In this document: piece after piece, positions 16,513 to 24,878 of the stretch
How the letters are laid out: each line of letters starts with the position of its first letter
Numbering within the stretch: the first letter of the stretch is position 1
Source: Desulfococcaceae bacterium HSG8
GTDB taxonomy: Bacteria > Desulfobacterota > Desulfobacteria > Desulfobacterales > 4be13
Assembly: GCA_030378015.1 (NCBI GenBank)
Contig: JAUCGG010000001.1
Span: 1 to 49,644 of the forward strand
DNA: 49,644 nucleotides
Direction: 5' to 3'
Program-made: the position numbers and the translations under genes
The notes under the pieces: generated by a model
Seen by the model: the letters and a program-made list of their open reading frames with translations, nothing else
Database searches by the model: none
What the model was told of the DNA's origin: nothing

Positions 16513-16908
16513 CTATTTGTTCATGAATGTTACATGCAGTTTCCTGCTCCTGGGGCCGTCAAATTCACAAAAAAATATTCCCTGCCAGGTTCCCAGAACC
16601 AACCTGCCGTTTTCAATTGCAACCAGTTCCGATGCACCCACAAGCGTTGATTTGATATGGGCAGGTGAGGAGTTCCCTTCCATATGCCGATAATCGGCTT
16701 CCCAGGGAACCATCTGATTTAAAACCATGAGAATATCGGATTTCACACTCGGATCAGCGCTTTCATTAATTGTAACTGCCGCGGTGGTATGCGGCACGTA
16801 CAGCATACATATCCCCTCATCTATACCAGCAAAACGAACAGCTTCCTGCACCTTTGAGGTTATGTCAGCCAACTCTGTCCTGGCTCCGGTTTTAATGTTC
16901 AGGATCAT
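16513..16908 (-). CDS. yjbQ: YjbQ family protein (UPF0047, secondary thiamine-phosphate synthase type)
   Basis: A protein of 131 aa matching the family in length and motifs: LYVPHTTAAVTINESADPSV, then NSSPAHIKSTLVGASE and LGTWQGIFFCEFDGPRSR. The histidines and acids in these motifs form the conserved metal- or phosphate-binding pocket. Escherichia coli YjbQ has weak thiamine-phosphate synthase activity, but the physiological role is not settled. GGAGG lies five bases upstream of the ATG at 16908. It forms no obvious operon with its neighbours. Confidence 0.88.
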   Translation of the reverse strand: MILNIKTGARTELADITSKVQEAVRFAGIDEGICMLYVPHTTAAVTINESADPSVKSDILMVLNQMVPWEADYRHMEGNSSPAHIKSTLVGASELVAIENGRLVLGTWQGIFFCEFDGPRSRKLHVTFMNK

Positions 16909-16945
16909 TCGGGCCTCCGAAAAAGCTTTTTAAACTATGCAAAAG

Positions 16946-17090
16946 GGCGTAGTACACCACTTTGGAAGTTCGTCCCCCCCTTTTTAAAGGGGGCCGGGGG
17001 GATTTTACGTTGCTAAAAAAAGGTGTTACGGCAGAAATCCCCCCCGGCCCCCCTTTAAAAAAGGGGGGAGGAATTTACGAATCGGTGTAG
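16946..17090. repeat. Solo copy of the C/G-run palindromic element
   Basis: One copy, inverted relative to the array at 1-470, with two CCCCCCTTTTTAAAGGGGG-type hairpins and the core GGCAGAAATCCCCCCC. GTAGTA flanks both sides (16950-16955 and 17081-17086), which could be a short target duplication. It marks the left edge of the AT-rich restriction-modification segment. Confidence 0.7.
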
Positions 17091-17151
17091 TAGCGATATC
17101 TGCCGGAACCCTTTTGTTTAAAAGTTCATTGCCGGGTTAGCTTACATTTAT

Positions 17152-18279
17152 TTAAAATAACTTTAAAAAATTAACGGCTGATACTTTATCTTGAAAACTT
17201 GCATCTACTTTATCGCCATTATTGTATCTGACGAATATTTCAAATTTAACAAATTTCACGGAGTTTTTTGTTGATTTGTATTTCTCAATATATTTAATAG
17301 CATCTTGAATCTTGTTTGCTTGATACTCTTTGCCATGAAGTGCAACAATGATTATTTTTTCTATACTTCTCAATATAGTTCGTTCAAGCGAGCCAATAAA
17401 CTTATTAATTTCATCTTGTTTGATTTCACGAATTCGACTTTCTATTTTTTCAATTTCAACATCACTAAGCGAATTATAAAGATCAATTCTCTTTCGGACT
17501 GATTTGTCAGAGGTATCTTCATCAAAGAACGCATCAATACCGCAAGCTGAAAATGCCTCAATTATAGTGTCATAATCAAAATATAAAATTTCAAAACCAA
17601 GTGATCTGAGTTGAGTCAAAGCCCCTTCAGTGGGCGTATCCGCTACCCGGGGGAGCATATTGACTCGGACAAATCCGCATCGGTTATAAAACCGTTGAAA
17701 CGGTTACAGCTATGCGGGGTTTGCTCCGATATCCCTCTGATAAATCAGAGGGTTAATGAAAATGTACCCTGAAATTTCATTAACACCCCGTTTTAACGGG
17801 GTGACAGCCATGCACAGAACCTTTTTAACCGTTTTAACGGTTTTCCTCAGCCGGAAAATGAGTAATCCCCCGAGTGCCGGATACGCCCCCCTTCAGTAAA
17901 AGTTCCTCCGAGAATAACACCCCTGAAAGGGCAATATTTTTCAAATGTTTCAAATAAAGGAGTTATTGCACCTTGAATTTCATGAGCTTTATTCCGTGAA
18001 TGCTTTGTATATCTTCGCCAAGCGCTTTCAATGAATGCAGCAGGTTTACCAATCGTATTTTCAGAGCCATCCCATTCAATGACAAAATCAAGATCATGCG
18101 AATTACCATATTTGTCTGTCCACGATACTTTTTTTCTACTTTTTCTCTTTTCTTGAGCCTTTTGTGTCGAGGTATAATCGTGGATATTTACTTATAAATT
18201 CTCTTAAAACAATCTCAATCGAATGTTCAAGCAAGTCGCCAATTATTTGTCCGAATTTATGTGCAGGAGAATCGGCCAT
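17152..18279 (-). pseudogene. Restriction-endonuclease-like gene, broken by a MITE and a frameshift
   Basis: The gene starts at the ATG at 18279, directly after the stop of the DNA methyltransferase (TAAATG), and begins MADSPAHKFGQIIGDLLEH. A shift by one base in an A-rich run near 18135 produces a TAG after 48 codons. The adjacent frame continues with VSWTDKYGNSHDLDFVIEW and KPAAFIESAWRRYTKHSR, a spacing of D, E and K that could be a PD-(D/E)XK-type nuclease core. At 17888 the frame is interrupted by a 257-bp element. Removing it with one copy of its target duplication restores TFTEGALTQLRSLGFEIL in frame, and the gene then runs to 17152. The intact protein would be about 285 aa. The nuclease assignment is inferred from its linkage to a methyltransferase and this weak motif. 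Confidence 0.75.
17632..17888. mobile_element. 257-bp MITE with terminal inverted repeats and 9-bp target duplication
   Basis: The ends read GGGCGTATCCG and CGGATACGCCC, and similarity continues for about 21 bp with a few mismatches. The flanks are direct repeats CCCTTCAGT at 17623-17631 and 17889-17897. One extra C makes a 10-bp duplication an equal alternative. Inside are several perfect palindromes, such as CCCTCTGATAAATCAGAGGG and CACCCCGTTTTAACGGGGTG, but no transposase frame. Excision restores the host reading frame, so both the direction of events and the duplication are well supported. Confidence 0.88.
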
Positions 18280-19575
18280 TTAAGTATCAATCCACAGACG
18301 GCCTTCATGCAGAGGGACTCTGTGTTTTCTATTTTTCCATTTAATATTACGATCTCTTAACTTCTCAAAATAGTATGATTTAAAACCAGCGGCAATAGCT
18401 AATTTGCCCAACCATTTTTCGACAGGTACATAGACACCATAAGGAGCAGAATCTCCTATAACAAAACATAATTTTGCATCGTTTTTACAAATTCTTTTTA
18501 TTTCGTACCAAATTTTAGCCATATCATAAAAATAAGCTGCAATCATTGTATGATAATGCTTTTTTCCTCCATGCAGTAGTCTTTCTTTTGCTAATTCATG
18601 ACAAACTTCTGAAATTTCATTGTAAATAGGTTTTAAAATATTTTTTTGCAATATTTCTTCCAAAATAAGCTTTTCTTTTGAGGCATGTTGAGATGATGAT
18701 CGAATTAAATACTGTCTTACCGCCTGATGTAAATCGCCCCAATTTTGAATTTCTCCCCAAAATGACATTTCAAAGCGAGTAGCATCTGCATAGTCGTAAT
18801 TATTGGCATATGGAGGTGACGTTATTACTAAATCAGCACAATTATCCGGTACATCAGGACATTTTCTTGCGTCACCCTGAAATAATCTGCCTAAATTTTT
18901 TTTAGAAAATTTTTGGAACAACCTCATATCTGCTATCATTAATCCAATTTGATTACGAAAAGCTTCAAAGGGTTCAGATGTGACTTTTTTCTTTTTATTT
19001 GGAAGAATGTATTGCCACTGTGCTGTCCCCGCAGATGAAGTTGAGCGCAAAACAGCAGTCAGAGCAAGCCATGAAAGCGATGATGAGGGGCTTTCATCAT
19101 TATTTTTTATCCATGCTCGTTTAAGTCTATCTAATTTTGTAAGAGTATCCTTATTAAAACATTTATGTATAAGATCTGGATAATTAAGCGATTCAGGTGT
19201 CATTTCATTTGCATCATTTAAAATTACATCTCTTTTAGTAGAAAAATTTTGCAGAGATTCAGACCATGACAGTTTGGCATGTGTAATTTTAGATACAAAA
19301 GGATGTGCTTCGATTCCGATACTTTTAACATCAACATAGTCAGCGGCTAATAATGTTGTGCCAGAACCAGCAAAAGGATCAAATACTAATAAATCTGATT
19401 TATCCTCTTTTATTTCAATAATTAATGCGTTAACCCATTCAGCAGAAAAACCGGCAGAATATCTGAACCAACGATGAACAGGTAGTTTCATGTTATCTAC
19501 AAAGGTTCCGGAACGATGTTTTTTAGCAGTGTCAGTTTTTTGATCTGGGAAAAGTTGTTTTTGGACCGCATACAT
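18280..19575 (-). CDS. DNA methyltransferase (TSPPY-type) of a restriction-modification pair
   Basis: A protein of 431 aa. The SAM-binding motif LVFDPFAGSGTTLLAADY (about 80-97) comes first and the catalytic motif DLVITSPPYANNYDYADATR (about 245-265) after it. The TSPPY form is commonest in N4-cytosine methyltransferases but also occurs in N6-adenine enzymes. The ATG at 19575 lies in very AT-rich sequence without a clear Shine-Dalgarno. The following nuclease-like gene is broken, so this enzyme may survive as an orphan methyltransferase. The segment is much more AT-rich than its neighbours and edged by repeats, which suggests horizontal acquisition. Confidence 0.88.
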   Translation of the reverse strand: MYAVQKQLFPDQKTDTAKKHRSGTFVDNMKLPVHRWFRYSAGFSAEWVNALIIEIKEDKSDLLVFDPFAGSGTTLLAADYVDVKSIGIEAHPFVSKITHAKLSWSESLQNFSTKRDVILNDANEMTPESLNYPDLIHKCFNKDTLTKLDRLKRAWIKNNDESPSSSLSWLALTAVLRSTSSAGTAQWQYILPNKKKKVTSEPFEAFRNQIGLMIADMRLFQKFSKKNLGRLFQGDARKCPDVPDNCADLVITSPPYANNYDYADATRFEMSFWGEIQNWGDLHQAVRQYLIRSSSQHASKEKLILEEILQKNILKPIYNEISEVCHELAKERLLHGGKKHYHTMIAAYFYDMAKIWYEIKRICKNDAKLCFVIGDSAPYGVYVPVEKWLGKLAIAAGFKSYYFEKLRDRNIKWKNRKHRVPLHEGRLWIDT

Positions 19576-19696
19576 TTCAAAATTTATAATTTTATTTTAT
19601 TATTAATAGGTTAAACCAGCTAACCATCCAAGGATTCGGAAGCTTTCTTATGAATCCCGTTTCTTATATAAAATCTCTGCATCAAAAAAGCAAATA

Positions 19697-19729
19697 AAAA
19701 AGCCCCGCTGTTTACAACGCAGGGCTTTA
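19697..19729 (-). terminator. Rho-independent terminator downstream of dsrC
   Basis: On the minus strand AAAGCCCTGC pairs with GCGGGGCTTT (ten pairs, one G-T) around a ten-base loop and is followed directly by a T-run (TTTTTT). It sits about 40 bases after the dsrC stop and fits a monocistronic dsrC transcript. Confidence 0.85.
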
Positions 19730-19767
19730 CGGATCAAGTCGTCGAAAAAATTAAGAGGGATGGTGAA

Positions 19768-20085
19768 CTATACACATCCGGTCGGTTTGGGAAGGCCAGC
19801 CATCTTACATGCTCCCTTACCCGGTCCTGACGGAAACAATTCATAAATATGTTTCAGTTTGAAACCTGTGACTTTTGAAAGAACACGGACCATAGGTGCA
19901 ATACCATTTTTCTCATAGTACTCCTGAAGGACCTGGATCACCTTCCTGTGTTCGTCGTTGAGTTCCTCAATACCTTCCTGTTCCTTTACCCACTGTACCC
20001 ACTCTTCGCTCCAGTTTCCATAGTCATCAATGAAACCATCTTCATCTATCGTAAAACTCTTTCCTTTGAAATCAACTGTTGGCAT
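19768..20085 (-). CDS. dsrC: DsrC sulfur-carrier protein
   Basis: A protein of 105 aa with the full DsrC signature. It ends KGACKMAGLPKPTGCV, with the penultimate cysteine and a second cysteine eleven residues earlier. These two form the trisulfide with sulfite-derived sulfur during dissimilatory sulfite reduction by DsrAB, which the membrane complex DsrMKJOP then reduces. Both cysteines and the conserved VLSKVTGFKLKHIYELFPSG region are intact, so this is a true DsrC rather than a TusE-like relative. AAAGGAGG precedes the ATG at 20085. It has its own promoter and terminator; separation from dsrAB is usual. Confidence 0.95.
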   Translation of the reverse strand: MPTVDFKGKSFTIDEDGFIDDYGNWSEEWVQWVKEQEGIEELNDEHRKVIQVLQEYYEKNGIAPMVRVLSKVTGFKLKHIYELFPSGPGKGACKMAGLPKPTGCV

Positions 20086-20227
20086 TAATTAACCTCCTTT
20101 AAATATTATTAATCATCTATGTCTAATGGCCGCAGCCTGTTAAACTTCTTTAACCAGTCACCTTCGTTTTCAGACCCCGCGAAGTTCGCAAAGCAATATT
20201 ATTTACCCCCATAATCTGAAAAGAGAC

Positions 20228-20256
20228 TTCATATCTGATTTATATTTCAATGTCAA
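20228..20256 (-). promoter_or_regulatory. Sigma-70-type promoter of dsrC
   Basis: On the minus strand TTGACA (20256-20251) is followed after exactly 17 bases by TATGAA (20233-20228). The -35 is perfect and the -10 matches four of six. A transcript from here would carry a leader of about 135 bases before the dsrC ATG. Confidence 0.55.
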
Positions 20257-20685
20257 TATGAAAAATGATAAACATCTCTTTAAAAAAAATCGGAATTCAT
20301 GAGTGCAATCTTTTCAAGTATTTTTGATGCTGTCTTTTATACAGGCAAAAATCGTATTTTTTTAACCGAAAGAAAACACAGACAGATAATGCCACAAAGA
20401 CACGAAGAAACAAAGAAACACAAAGAGCCTTCGCGCCTTCGTGGCATTATAAGTTGCACAAAAATACCTAATACATCAACTTGTATTCCCCCAAATTAAT
20501 ATACCCGGTATCTTGCTCTTGTGCTCTTACTCTTGTGCTCTCGCTCCTGCTTGATAAAGAGCACAAGAGCAAGAGCAGGAGCAAGATTAAAATTAAGGTC
20601 AGACGGGCAGCGTGGGCAGATTATTTATTGGGAAATCCCTAAATTCGTCCCCCCTTTTTTAAAGGGGGGACGAACTTAAAAAGTA
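20257..20685. repeat. Intergenic region with three kinds of hairpin repeats
   Basis: No gene is visible. At 20386-20450 lies an element with ends ATAATGCCACAAAG and CTTCGTGGCATTAT, also present at 26374-26436. At 20512-20582 the run CTTGCTCTTGTGCTCTT is matched by its exact complement AAGAGCACAAGAGCAAG, with a second nested GCTCCTGCT / AGCAGGAGC pair, forming a long imperfect hairpin. At 20648-20685 is a short palindrome of the C/G-run family, GTCCCCCCTTTTTT / AAAGGGGGGAC, whose end overlaps the stop region of the flavoprotein gene. Confidence 0.7.
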
Positions 20686-21525
20686 CTAATATTCCTTTGG
20701 CGTAGTATTCAGTTCGCCCAGCGTGAACACAGGGCCGTCTTTACACACGAATTCTTTCCCGATATTACACCGACCGCAAATCCCGATACCGCACTTCATT
20801 CGGTTCTCAAGGGACATGATGATATGATCATTATCATATCCCAGCTTATCCAGAACCGGCTGGGTGAACTTTATCATGATCGGGGGGCCGCATATAATCG
20901 CGTATGTCTCCCCGTCAGAGGGCGGGGCTTTCTGTTCCGTAATCGTGGGAACAAATCCGACATTGTACTTCCAGTCAGGATCATCAGTCGCATCCACAGT
21001 GATGTGCATATTGATGTCGTCCCGCTTTTCCCATTCAGCCAGCTCATCCCGGTAAAGCAGCATCCCCGGACTCCTGGCGCCGTATATCACATGGATATCT
21101 TTAAATTTTGAGCGATTGGCCAGCATATAGATAATGGACGAACGGAGGGTGGTAAATGCAAAACCGCCTCCGATAATGATCACATTTTTTCCCTCCATCT
21201 TCTCCCAGGGATACCAGTTTCCCAAGGGGCCTCGGATTCCCATAATATCCCCGGGCCTCATGGCATGGAGAAAGGATGAAACCAGTCCCACTTTGTTGAC
21301 TGTGAACATCACAAAGCCTTTTTCCGTGGGAGATGAAGCGATTCCGATGGGAATTTCCCCTTTTCCCGTTATCGAAAGTTCGGCAAACTGACCCGCTTTA
21401 TAAGCAAATTTTTCCTCATCTTCAGGATTCAGAAAAATAAATTTAAATGTTTTCAGATTCTTATCTTCAGTTTCTGTAATGACGTTATCAATACGAACCG
21501 GATAAGGCCAATATGGATTTTGCAT
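20686..21525 (-). CDS. flxA: FAD/NAD(P)-binding oxidoreductase subunit (FlxA-like)
   Basis: A protein of 279 aa. The N-terminal FAD-binding barrel ends in GQFAELSI and the flavin-binding PGDIMGIRGPLGNWYP. The NAD-binding Rossmann part has IIIGGGFAFTTLRS. A C-terminal cysteine cluster (MKCGIGICGRC then FVCKDGPVF) should bind a [2Fe-2S] cluster, as in dihydroorotate dehydrogenase electron-transfer subunits. As the last gene of this four-gene operon it corresponds to FlxA of Flx-Hdr complexes, which couple NADH oxidation to ferredoxin and disulfide reduction in sulfate reducers. GGGAG precedes the ATG at 21525. The gap to the upstream gene carries GTCAGTTGTCAGTTGTC-type repeats. Confidence 0.8.
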   Translation of the reverse strand: MQNPYWPYPVRIDNVITETEDKNLKTFKFIFLNPEDEEKFAYKAGQFAELSITGKGEIPIGIASSPTEKGFVMFTVNKVGLVSSFLHAMRPGDIMGIRGPLGNWYPWEKMEGKNVIIIGGGFAFTTLRSSIIYMLANRSKFKDIHVIYGARSPGMLLYRDELAEWEKRDDINMHITVDATDDPDWKYNVGFVPTITEQKAPPSDGETYAIICGPPIMIKFTQPVLDKLGYDNDHIIMSLENRMKCGIGICGRCNIGKEFVCKDGPVFTLGELNTTPKEY

Positions 21526-21627
21526 GGTTGACTCCCTTTTTGTCAGTTGTCAGTTGTCAGTTGTCCGTTGCAACAAACCCCGTTCGACTGAAGTCTCACG
21601 CCGAAGCCACTGACCACTGACCCTGAT
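21526..21627. repeat. Short TCAGTTG tandem repeats between operon genes
   Basis: GTCAGTTGTCAGTTGTCAGT is a threefold seven-base repeat just upstream of the flxA-like gene. Related inverted copies (GCAACTGACAACGGGCAACT) occur at about 22743-22767, in the next intergenic gap of the same operon, so these gaps appear to be hosts for one repeat family. Confidence 0.6.
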
Positions 21628-22686
21628 TTACGCGGCCTTGCAGGTCGTAGCGGCCGGATCATAGCTGTTCATGAATTCGCAAACCTCCCGGATATCAATA
21701 TTGACCGGACAAAGACGAACACAGCGGCCGCATCCGACACATTGTATCCCGGCACCATACTTGTCCACGTAATACTTTAATTTGTGCATGAAACGCTGCC
21801 GGACCCGTTGTGTTTTGGTTCCCCTGGGATTGTGTCCCGATCCGTGAATAGTAAACAGCGGGTACATGCAACTGTCCCAGTTCCGCATCCGGATGCCGGC
21901 CTTTCCGTAATTTTCATCCTGGATATCAAAGCACCAGCAGGTTGGACAGACATAAGTGCAGGTTCCGCAGTTGAGACAGGCAAAAGCAGTATCTTCCCAG
22001 AAAGATGCATCATAAAGTTCAGTAGTTACCTTGTCTTTCAGGCTGTCAGTACTGACAGTGCTGCTGATCTTTGCTTCTGCCGCTTTCTTCATGGTTTCGA
22101 TCTGTCCGCCATCTGCCTCTGCACCCCATCCCGCGGCCTGTAGCAGGGCTTCACCTTTTTCCGTAATGGCTTTTGCCAGGAAATGATCCCCCGCGTCCGC
22201 AATGAGCACATCCAGCCCGTCTTCATGAAAAGGGCCGCATCCGGCCGTGGTGCAGAAACAGGTCTTACCCGGATCATTACATGCAAGCCCCACAAATGTG
22301 CTGGCCTCATACGCACGAATCCAGTAAGGGTCTTTATACTCCGGCGTATCAAAATTTCTTTTTACCAGCAGAAACGCGGCCGCGTCGCAGGGTCGGATAC
22401 CGATGACCGCCCGGGGGGAATAATCCTTTTCAGGCTCCTTCATGATATGATGATCTTCCTGGCTTTCATCCAGAGAATATTCGAACATCACTTCGTTCTG
22501 GGGAAACACCGCTGATTTTGCTGAAAGATTCGTATTCAGAAAATCGAAATCCGGCAGTTCTCCTGCAGCAAGTTCTTTGAAATCACTGACATCTTTATCT
22601 TTTACAGGGCCGAACAGGCGATAGGCATCGCTTAACTTACCCAGTCCCCCGGCCCAGTCTTTCTTATCAATCTTAATTACCTTCAT
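21628..22686 (-). CDS. 4Fe-4S dicluster subunit of the Flx-like complex
   Basis: A protein of 352 aa, related to the beta-type subunits of sulfhydrogenase and anaerobic sulfite reductase. IGIRPCDAAAFLL and CFCTTAGCGP lie in the N-terminal half. Two cysteine groups follow: CLNCGTCTYVCPTCWCF (about 235-252) and CVGCGRCVRLCPVNI (about 318-332). These can hold [4Fe-4S] clusters. The start is the ATG at 22686, with GGAGG eight bases upstream; the frame stays open to 22755 but through repeat DNA. It probably carries electrons between the flavoprotein and the MvhD-like subunit. Which of FlxB or FlxC it equals was not decided. Confidence 0.78.
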   Translation of the reverse strand: MKVIKIDKKDWAGGLGKLSDAYRLFGPVKDKDVSDFKELAAGELPDFDFLNTNLSAKSAVFPQNEVMFEYSLDESQEDHHIMKEPEKDYSPRAVIGIRPCDAAAFLLVKRNFDTPEYKDPYWIRAYEASTFVGLACNDPGKTCFCTTAGCGPFHEDGLDVLIADAGDHFLAKAITEKGEALLQAAGWGAEADGGQIETMKKAAEAKISSTVSTDSLKDKVTTELYDASFWEDTAFACLNCGTCTYVCPTCWCFDIQDENYGKAGIRMRNWDSCMYPLFTIHGSGHNPRGTKTQRVRQRFMHKLKYYVDKYGAGIQCVGCGRCVRLCPVNIDIREVCEFMNSYDPAATTCKAA

Positions 22687-22774
22687 CACTTTAACCTCCG
22701 TGGTCAGCAGTCCGCAGCCAGAGGTTGCCGCAAACGATAAAGTGGCAACTGACAACGGGCAACTGACGACCTGG

Positions 22775-23722
22775 CTATTTTATAAAATCTTCCGGATCAT
22801 TTAATTTGTAGGTGTCCAGGGGCGGGCGATCTTCTGTTGTCAGCCCCGCTTCCCATCCGTAAGATTCAAAACAATCCTTTTCCAGCTTCTTTGTCAGCAC
22901 CCTTATATTGATGCCTGCCGGACATGCCCGCTCACACGACCCGCAATCAGTACAGCGGCCCGCGCAATGATAGGCCCTCAGGAAATGAAAGGTTCTTGTG
23001 TCCATGGGATCAGTGCTTTTGCCCACCCACTGGGGCCGGGATTCATCCACAAAGCATGTGGGGCAATAGCAGAGGGGGCAGGCGTTTCTGCAGGCATAGC
23101 AGCGAATGCAGGGGGCCAGCAGGTCATCAAAGTATTTCCACTTTTCTTCAGCAGACATGGCCTCGATCTCACGGACATCCGCATATCTGTCCGCATCCTT
23201 TTGCTCTTCCACAAGGTCAGCTACCAGTTCATCATATATGACCGGGTTCCGATGGGTGCATACAGCGCAGTTTTTCTGCAATACCTCTGCCTTTTTCAAG
23301 GTTTTTTCAGAATCTTCTGCCTTTACGATGATCTCATCTCCCGCGTCTGTTACCGACAGGATTTCTGTTTCAGACATGGAAGCGATTTTGTGCCGGTCAA
23401 TCATCCCCTTGCACGGAACGCCGATAATAACAAGCTGGTCTCTCCTGATCTTGTTCTCAACGATGTGGGTGGCAATGTTTCGTGAATCACATCCCTTGGC
23501 AATAATCCCGATCTTTTCCTTTCTGTCGGTCAGGTAATTTGCCAGGTTAATACCGCAATTGCTATCCCATACCAGCTTTCCGGCATCTTCTGCTTTTTTT
23601 ATCACGCATGGCTCATTCATCATGGGCATGGTTCCTTTTTTAAAACCGATGACCATGTCAACCTTGCCTTCTTTTAAGAGCCGTTCCGATATTTCTTTTA
23701 TTTTATCCGTATATCCTAACAT
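22775..23722 (-). CDS. Iron-sulfur subunit of the Flx-like complex (4Fe-4S ferredoxin type)
   Basis: A protein of 315 aa. The N-terminal 170 residues resemble coenzyme F420 hydrogenase/dehydrogenase beta-like regions (IGIIAKGCDSRNIATHIVE, VIIGVPCKGMID). Two cysteine clusters follow: CIRCYACRNACPLCYCPTC (about 206-224) and CTDCGSCERACPAGINI (about 258-274). The ATG at 23722 comes one base after the MvhD-like stop, so the genes are coupled. It is probably the second iron-sulfur relay of the complex. Confidence 0.78.
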   Translation of the reverse strand: MLGYTDKIKEISERLLKEGKVDMVIGFKKGTMPMMNEPCVIKKAEDAGKLVWDSNCGINLANYLTDRKEKIGIIAKGCDSRNIATHIVENKIRRDQLVIIGVPCKGMIDRHKIASMSETEILSVTDAGDEIIVKAEDSEKTLKKAEVLQKNCAVCTHRNPVIYDELVADLVEEQKDADRYADVREIEAMSAEEKWKYFDDLLAPCIRCYACRNACPLCYCPTCFVDESRPQWVGKSTDPMDTRTFHFLRAYHCAGRCTDCGSCERACPAGINIRVLTKKLEKDCFESYGWEAGLTTEDRPPLDTYKLNDPEDFIK

Positions 23723-23723
23723 G

Positions 23724-24158
23724 TTATGCTACCTTGGCTTTGTGCTTGACAAAACGTGTATTTGGTCCCAGTTTCCTGACAGACTCAATCACTTCTTTTG
23801 CGACATCAACATATTTTGTCGCTTCCGCGGATGATATCCATGAAAAATGAACCCGCTCCGGTTCCACCCCCATATATTCCAGCAGGTTTTTGAAAAGTGC
23901 GAATTTCCGTCGGGCGTAGTAATTTCCTTCGATGTAATGGCAATCCCCGGGATGACATCCGGACACCCAGACGCCGTCCGCGCCCTCGCGCAAGGCGGCC
24001 AGGATGAACTTGGGACTGACTCTCCCTGAACAGGGAAGCCTGATAACCCGTGTGTTCGCTGGATGCTCAAAACGGCTGACACCGGCCAGGTCAGCCGCGC
24101 CGTAAGTACACCAGTTGCAAAAAAAGCTGACGATCTTCGGTTCCCAATCCTCTGACAT
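23724..24158 (-). CDS. mvhD: MvhD/FlxD-type hydrogenase iron-sulfur subunit
   Basis: A protein of 144 aa, typical for MvhD. The family cysteines are visible: SFFCNWCTYGAADLAG, then LPCSGRVSPKFIL and GCHPGDCHY, which bind a [2Fe-2S] cluster. In methanogens MvhD joins hydrogenase to HdrA; in sulfate reducers the equivalent FlxD joins FlxABC to HdrABC. It is the first gene of the operon, with AAGGAGAG upstream of the ATG at 24158. No hdr gene follows or precedes it here, so its HdrA partner must be encoded elsewhere or the complex works without one. Confidence 0.88.
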   Translation of the reverse strand: MSEDWEPKIVSFFCNWCTYGAADLAGVSRFEHPANTRVIRLPCSGRVSPKFILAALREGADGVWVSGCHPGDCHYIEGNYYARRKFALFKNLLEYMGVEPERVHFSWISSAEATKYVDVAKEVIESVRKLGPNTRFVKHKAKVA

Positions 24159-24242
24159 TTTTATTTCTCTCCTTAAATAGAGTTTTATGGCAGGATCGGC
24201 GCAATCTGAAAGATTACGCTACTGAGGTTCTATCCTGCTCTT

Positions 24243-24689
24243 TTATTCAGGATAAAATTCATCATCCAGAATCTGTTCTGTTAATAAATAAGGACAGGTT
24301 TGCGGAAAGATATGTATTTCAAAACCTGTCTCATTCGATGCCTGTTTCACTGCCGTCTGGTAAGCGTAGCTCATTTTTTCTTTAAACAAATGATGAAGAC
24401 TCGGGCTGTCTTCCAGTAACTGAAGGATTCGCCTGCGCTGTTCAATAATTGTGCTTTTCCAGCTCTTTGAGCGGCGCTCGGATTGGAATTCCCATTTAAG
24501 CAGATGAATGAGTAAAACAATCAGACGGTTTATCAACTGGCGTTTATCCAGTTTTCCCATACTTTCCAGTTCTTCTGCTATATTTTCAGCATCAATTTCC
24601 GACAGTCTTCCCTGTCTTAGTAAATCAGTATTCCATCTGATCCAGGTATAAAAATCCCGGTTATAAGAAGCATTTGCTTGTCTGTCCAT
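24243..24689 (-). CDS. DUF29 family protein
   Basis: A protein of about 148 aa. The start of the mature sequence, YNRDFYTWIRWNTDLLRQG, and ENIAEELESMGKLDKRQLIN are the standard DUF29 signature: a small all-helical protein often found in mobile or repeat-rich parts of genomes. Function is unknown; some family members sit beside toxin-antitoxin-like genes, but no partner is visible here. The start is uncertain: ATGs at 24689, 24707 and 24728 are all in frame with weak ribosome-binding sequences. Confidence 0.75.
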   Translation of the reverse strand: MDRQANASYNRDFYTWIRWNTDLLRQGRLSEIDAENIAEELESMGKLDKRQLINRLIVLLIHLLKWEFQSERRSKSWKSTIIEQRRRILQLLEDSPSLHHLFKEKMSYAYQTAVKQASNETGFEIHIFPQTCPYLLTEQILDDEFYPE

Positions 24690-24789
24690 ATTCTTCAGGA
24701 TTATCATTATGTTAAGGCGAATCTGCAATTTGCCTTTCGTTCCCAGCGATTCCGGTTCCGGGTATCAAGTAAATAATATACCGCGGTTC

Positions 24790-24860
24790 TGCCCCGTTGC
24801 TGTTCGGTTCGGATTGACAAATCCGGATTTGTCAATCCCTCGCGAGCAGCAACGGGTATT
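24790..24860. repeat. Single copy of the GGATTGACAAATCC repeat
   Basis: GGTTCGGATTGACAAATCCG followed by GGATTTGTCAATCCCTCGCG and AGCAACGGG is one unit of the family amplified at 27690-28460. It is followed by TTTTCTGGAAATCACCTAA, an end of the family complete at 25950-26075. The stop of the next gene lies less than 20 bases away. Confidence 0.7.
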
Positions 24861-24878
24861 TTATTTTCTGGAAATCAC

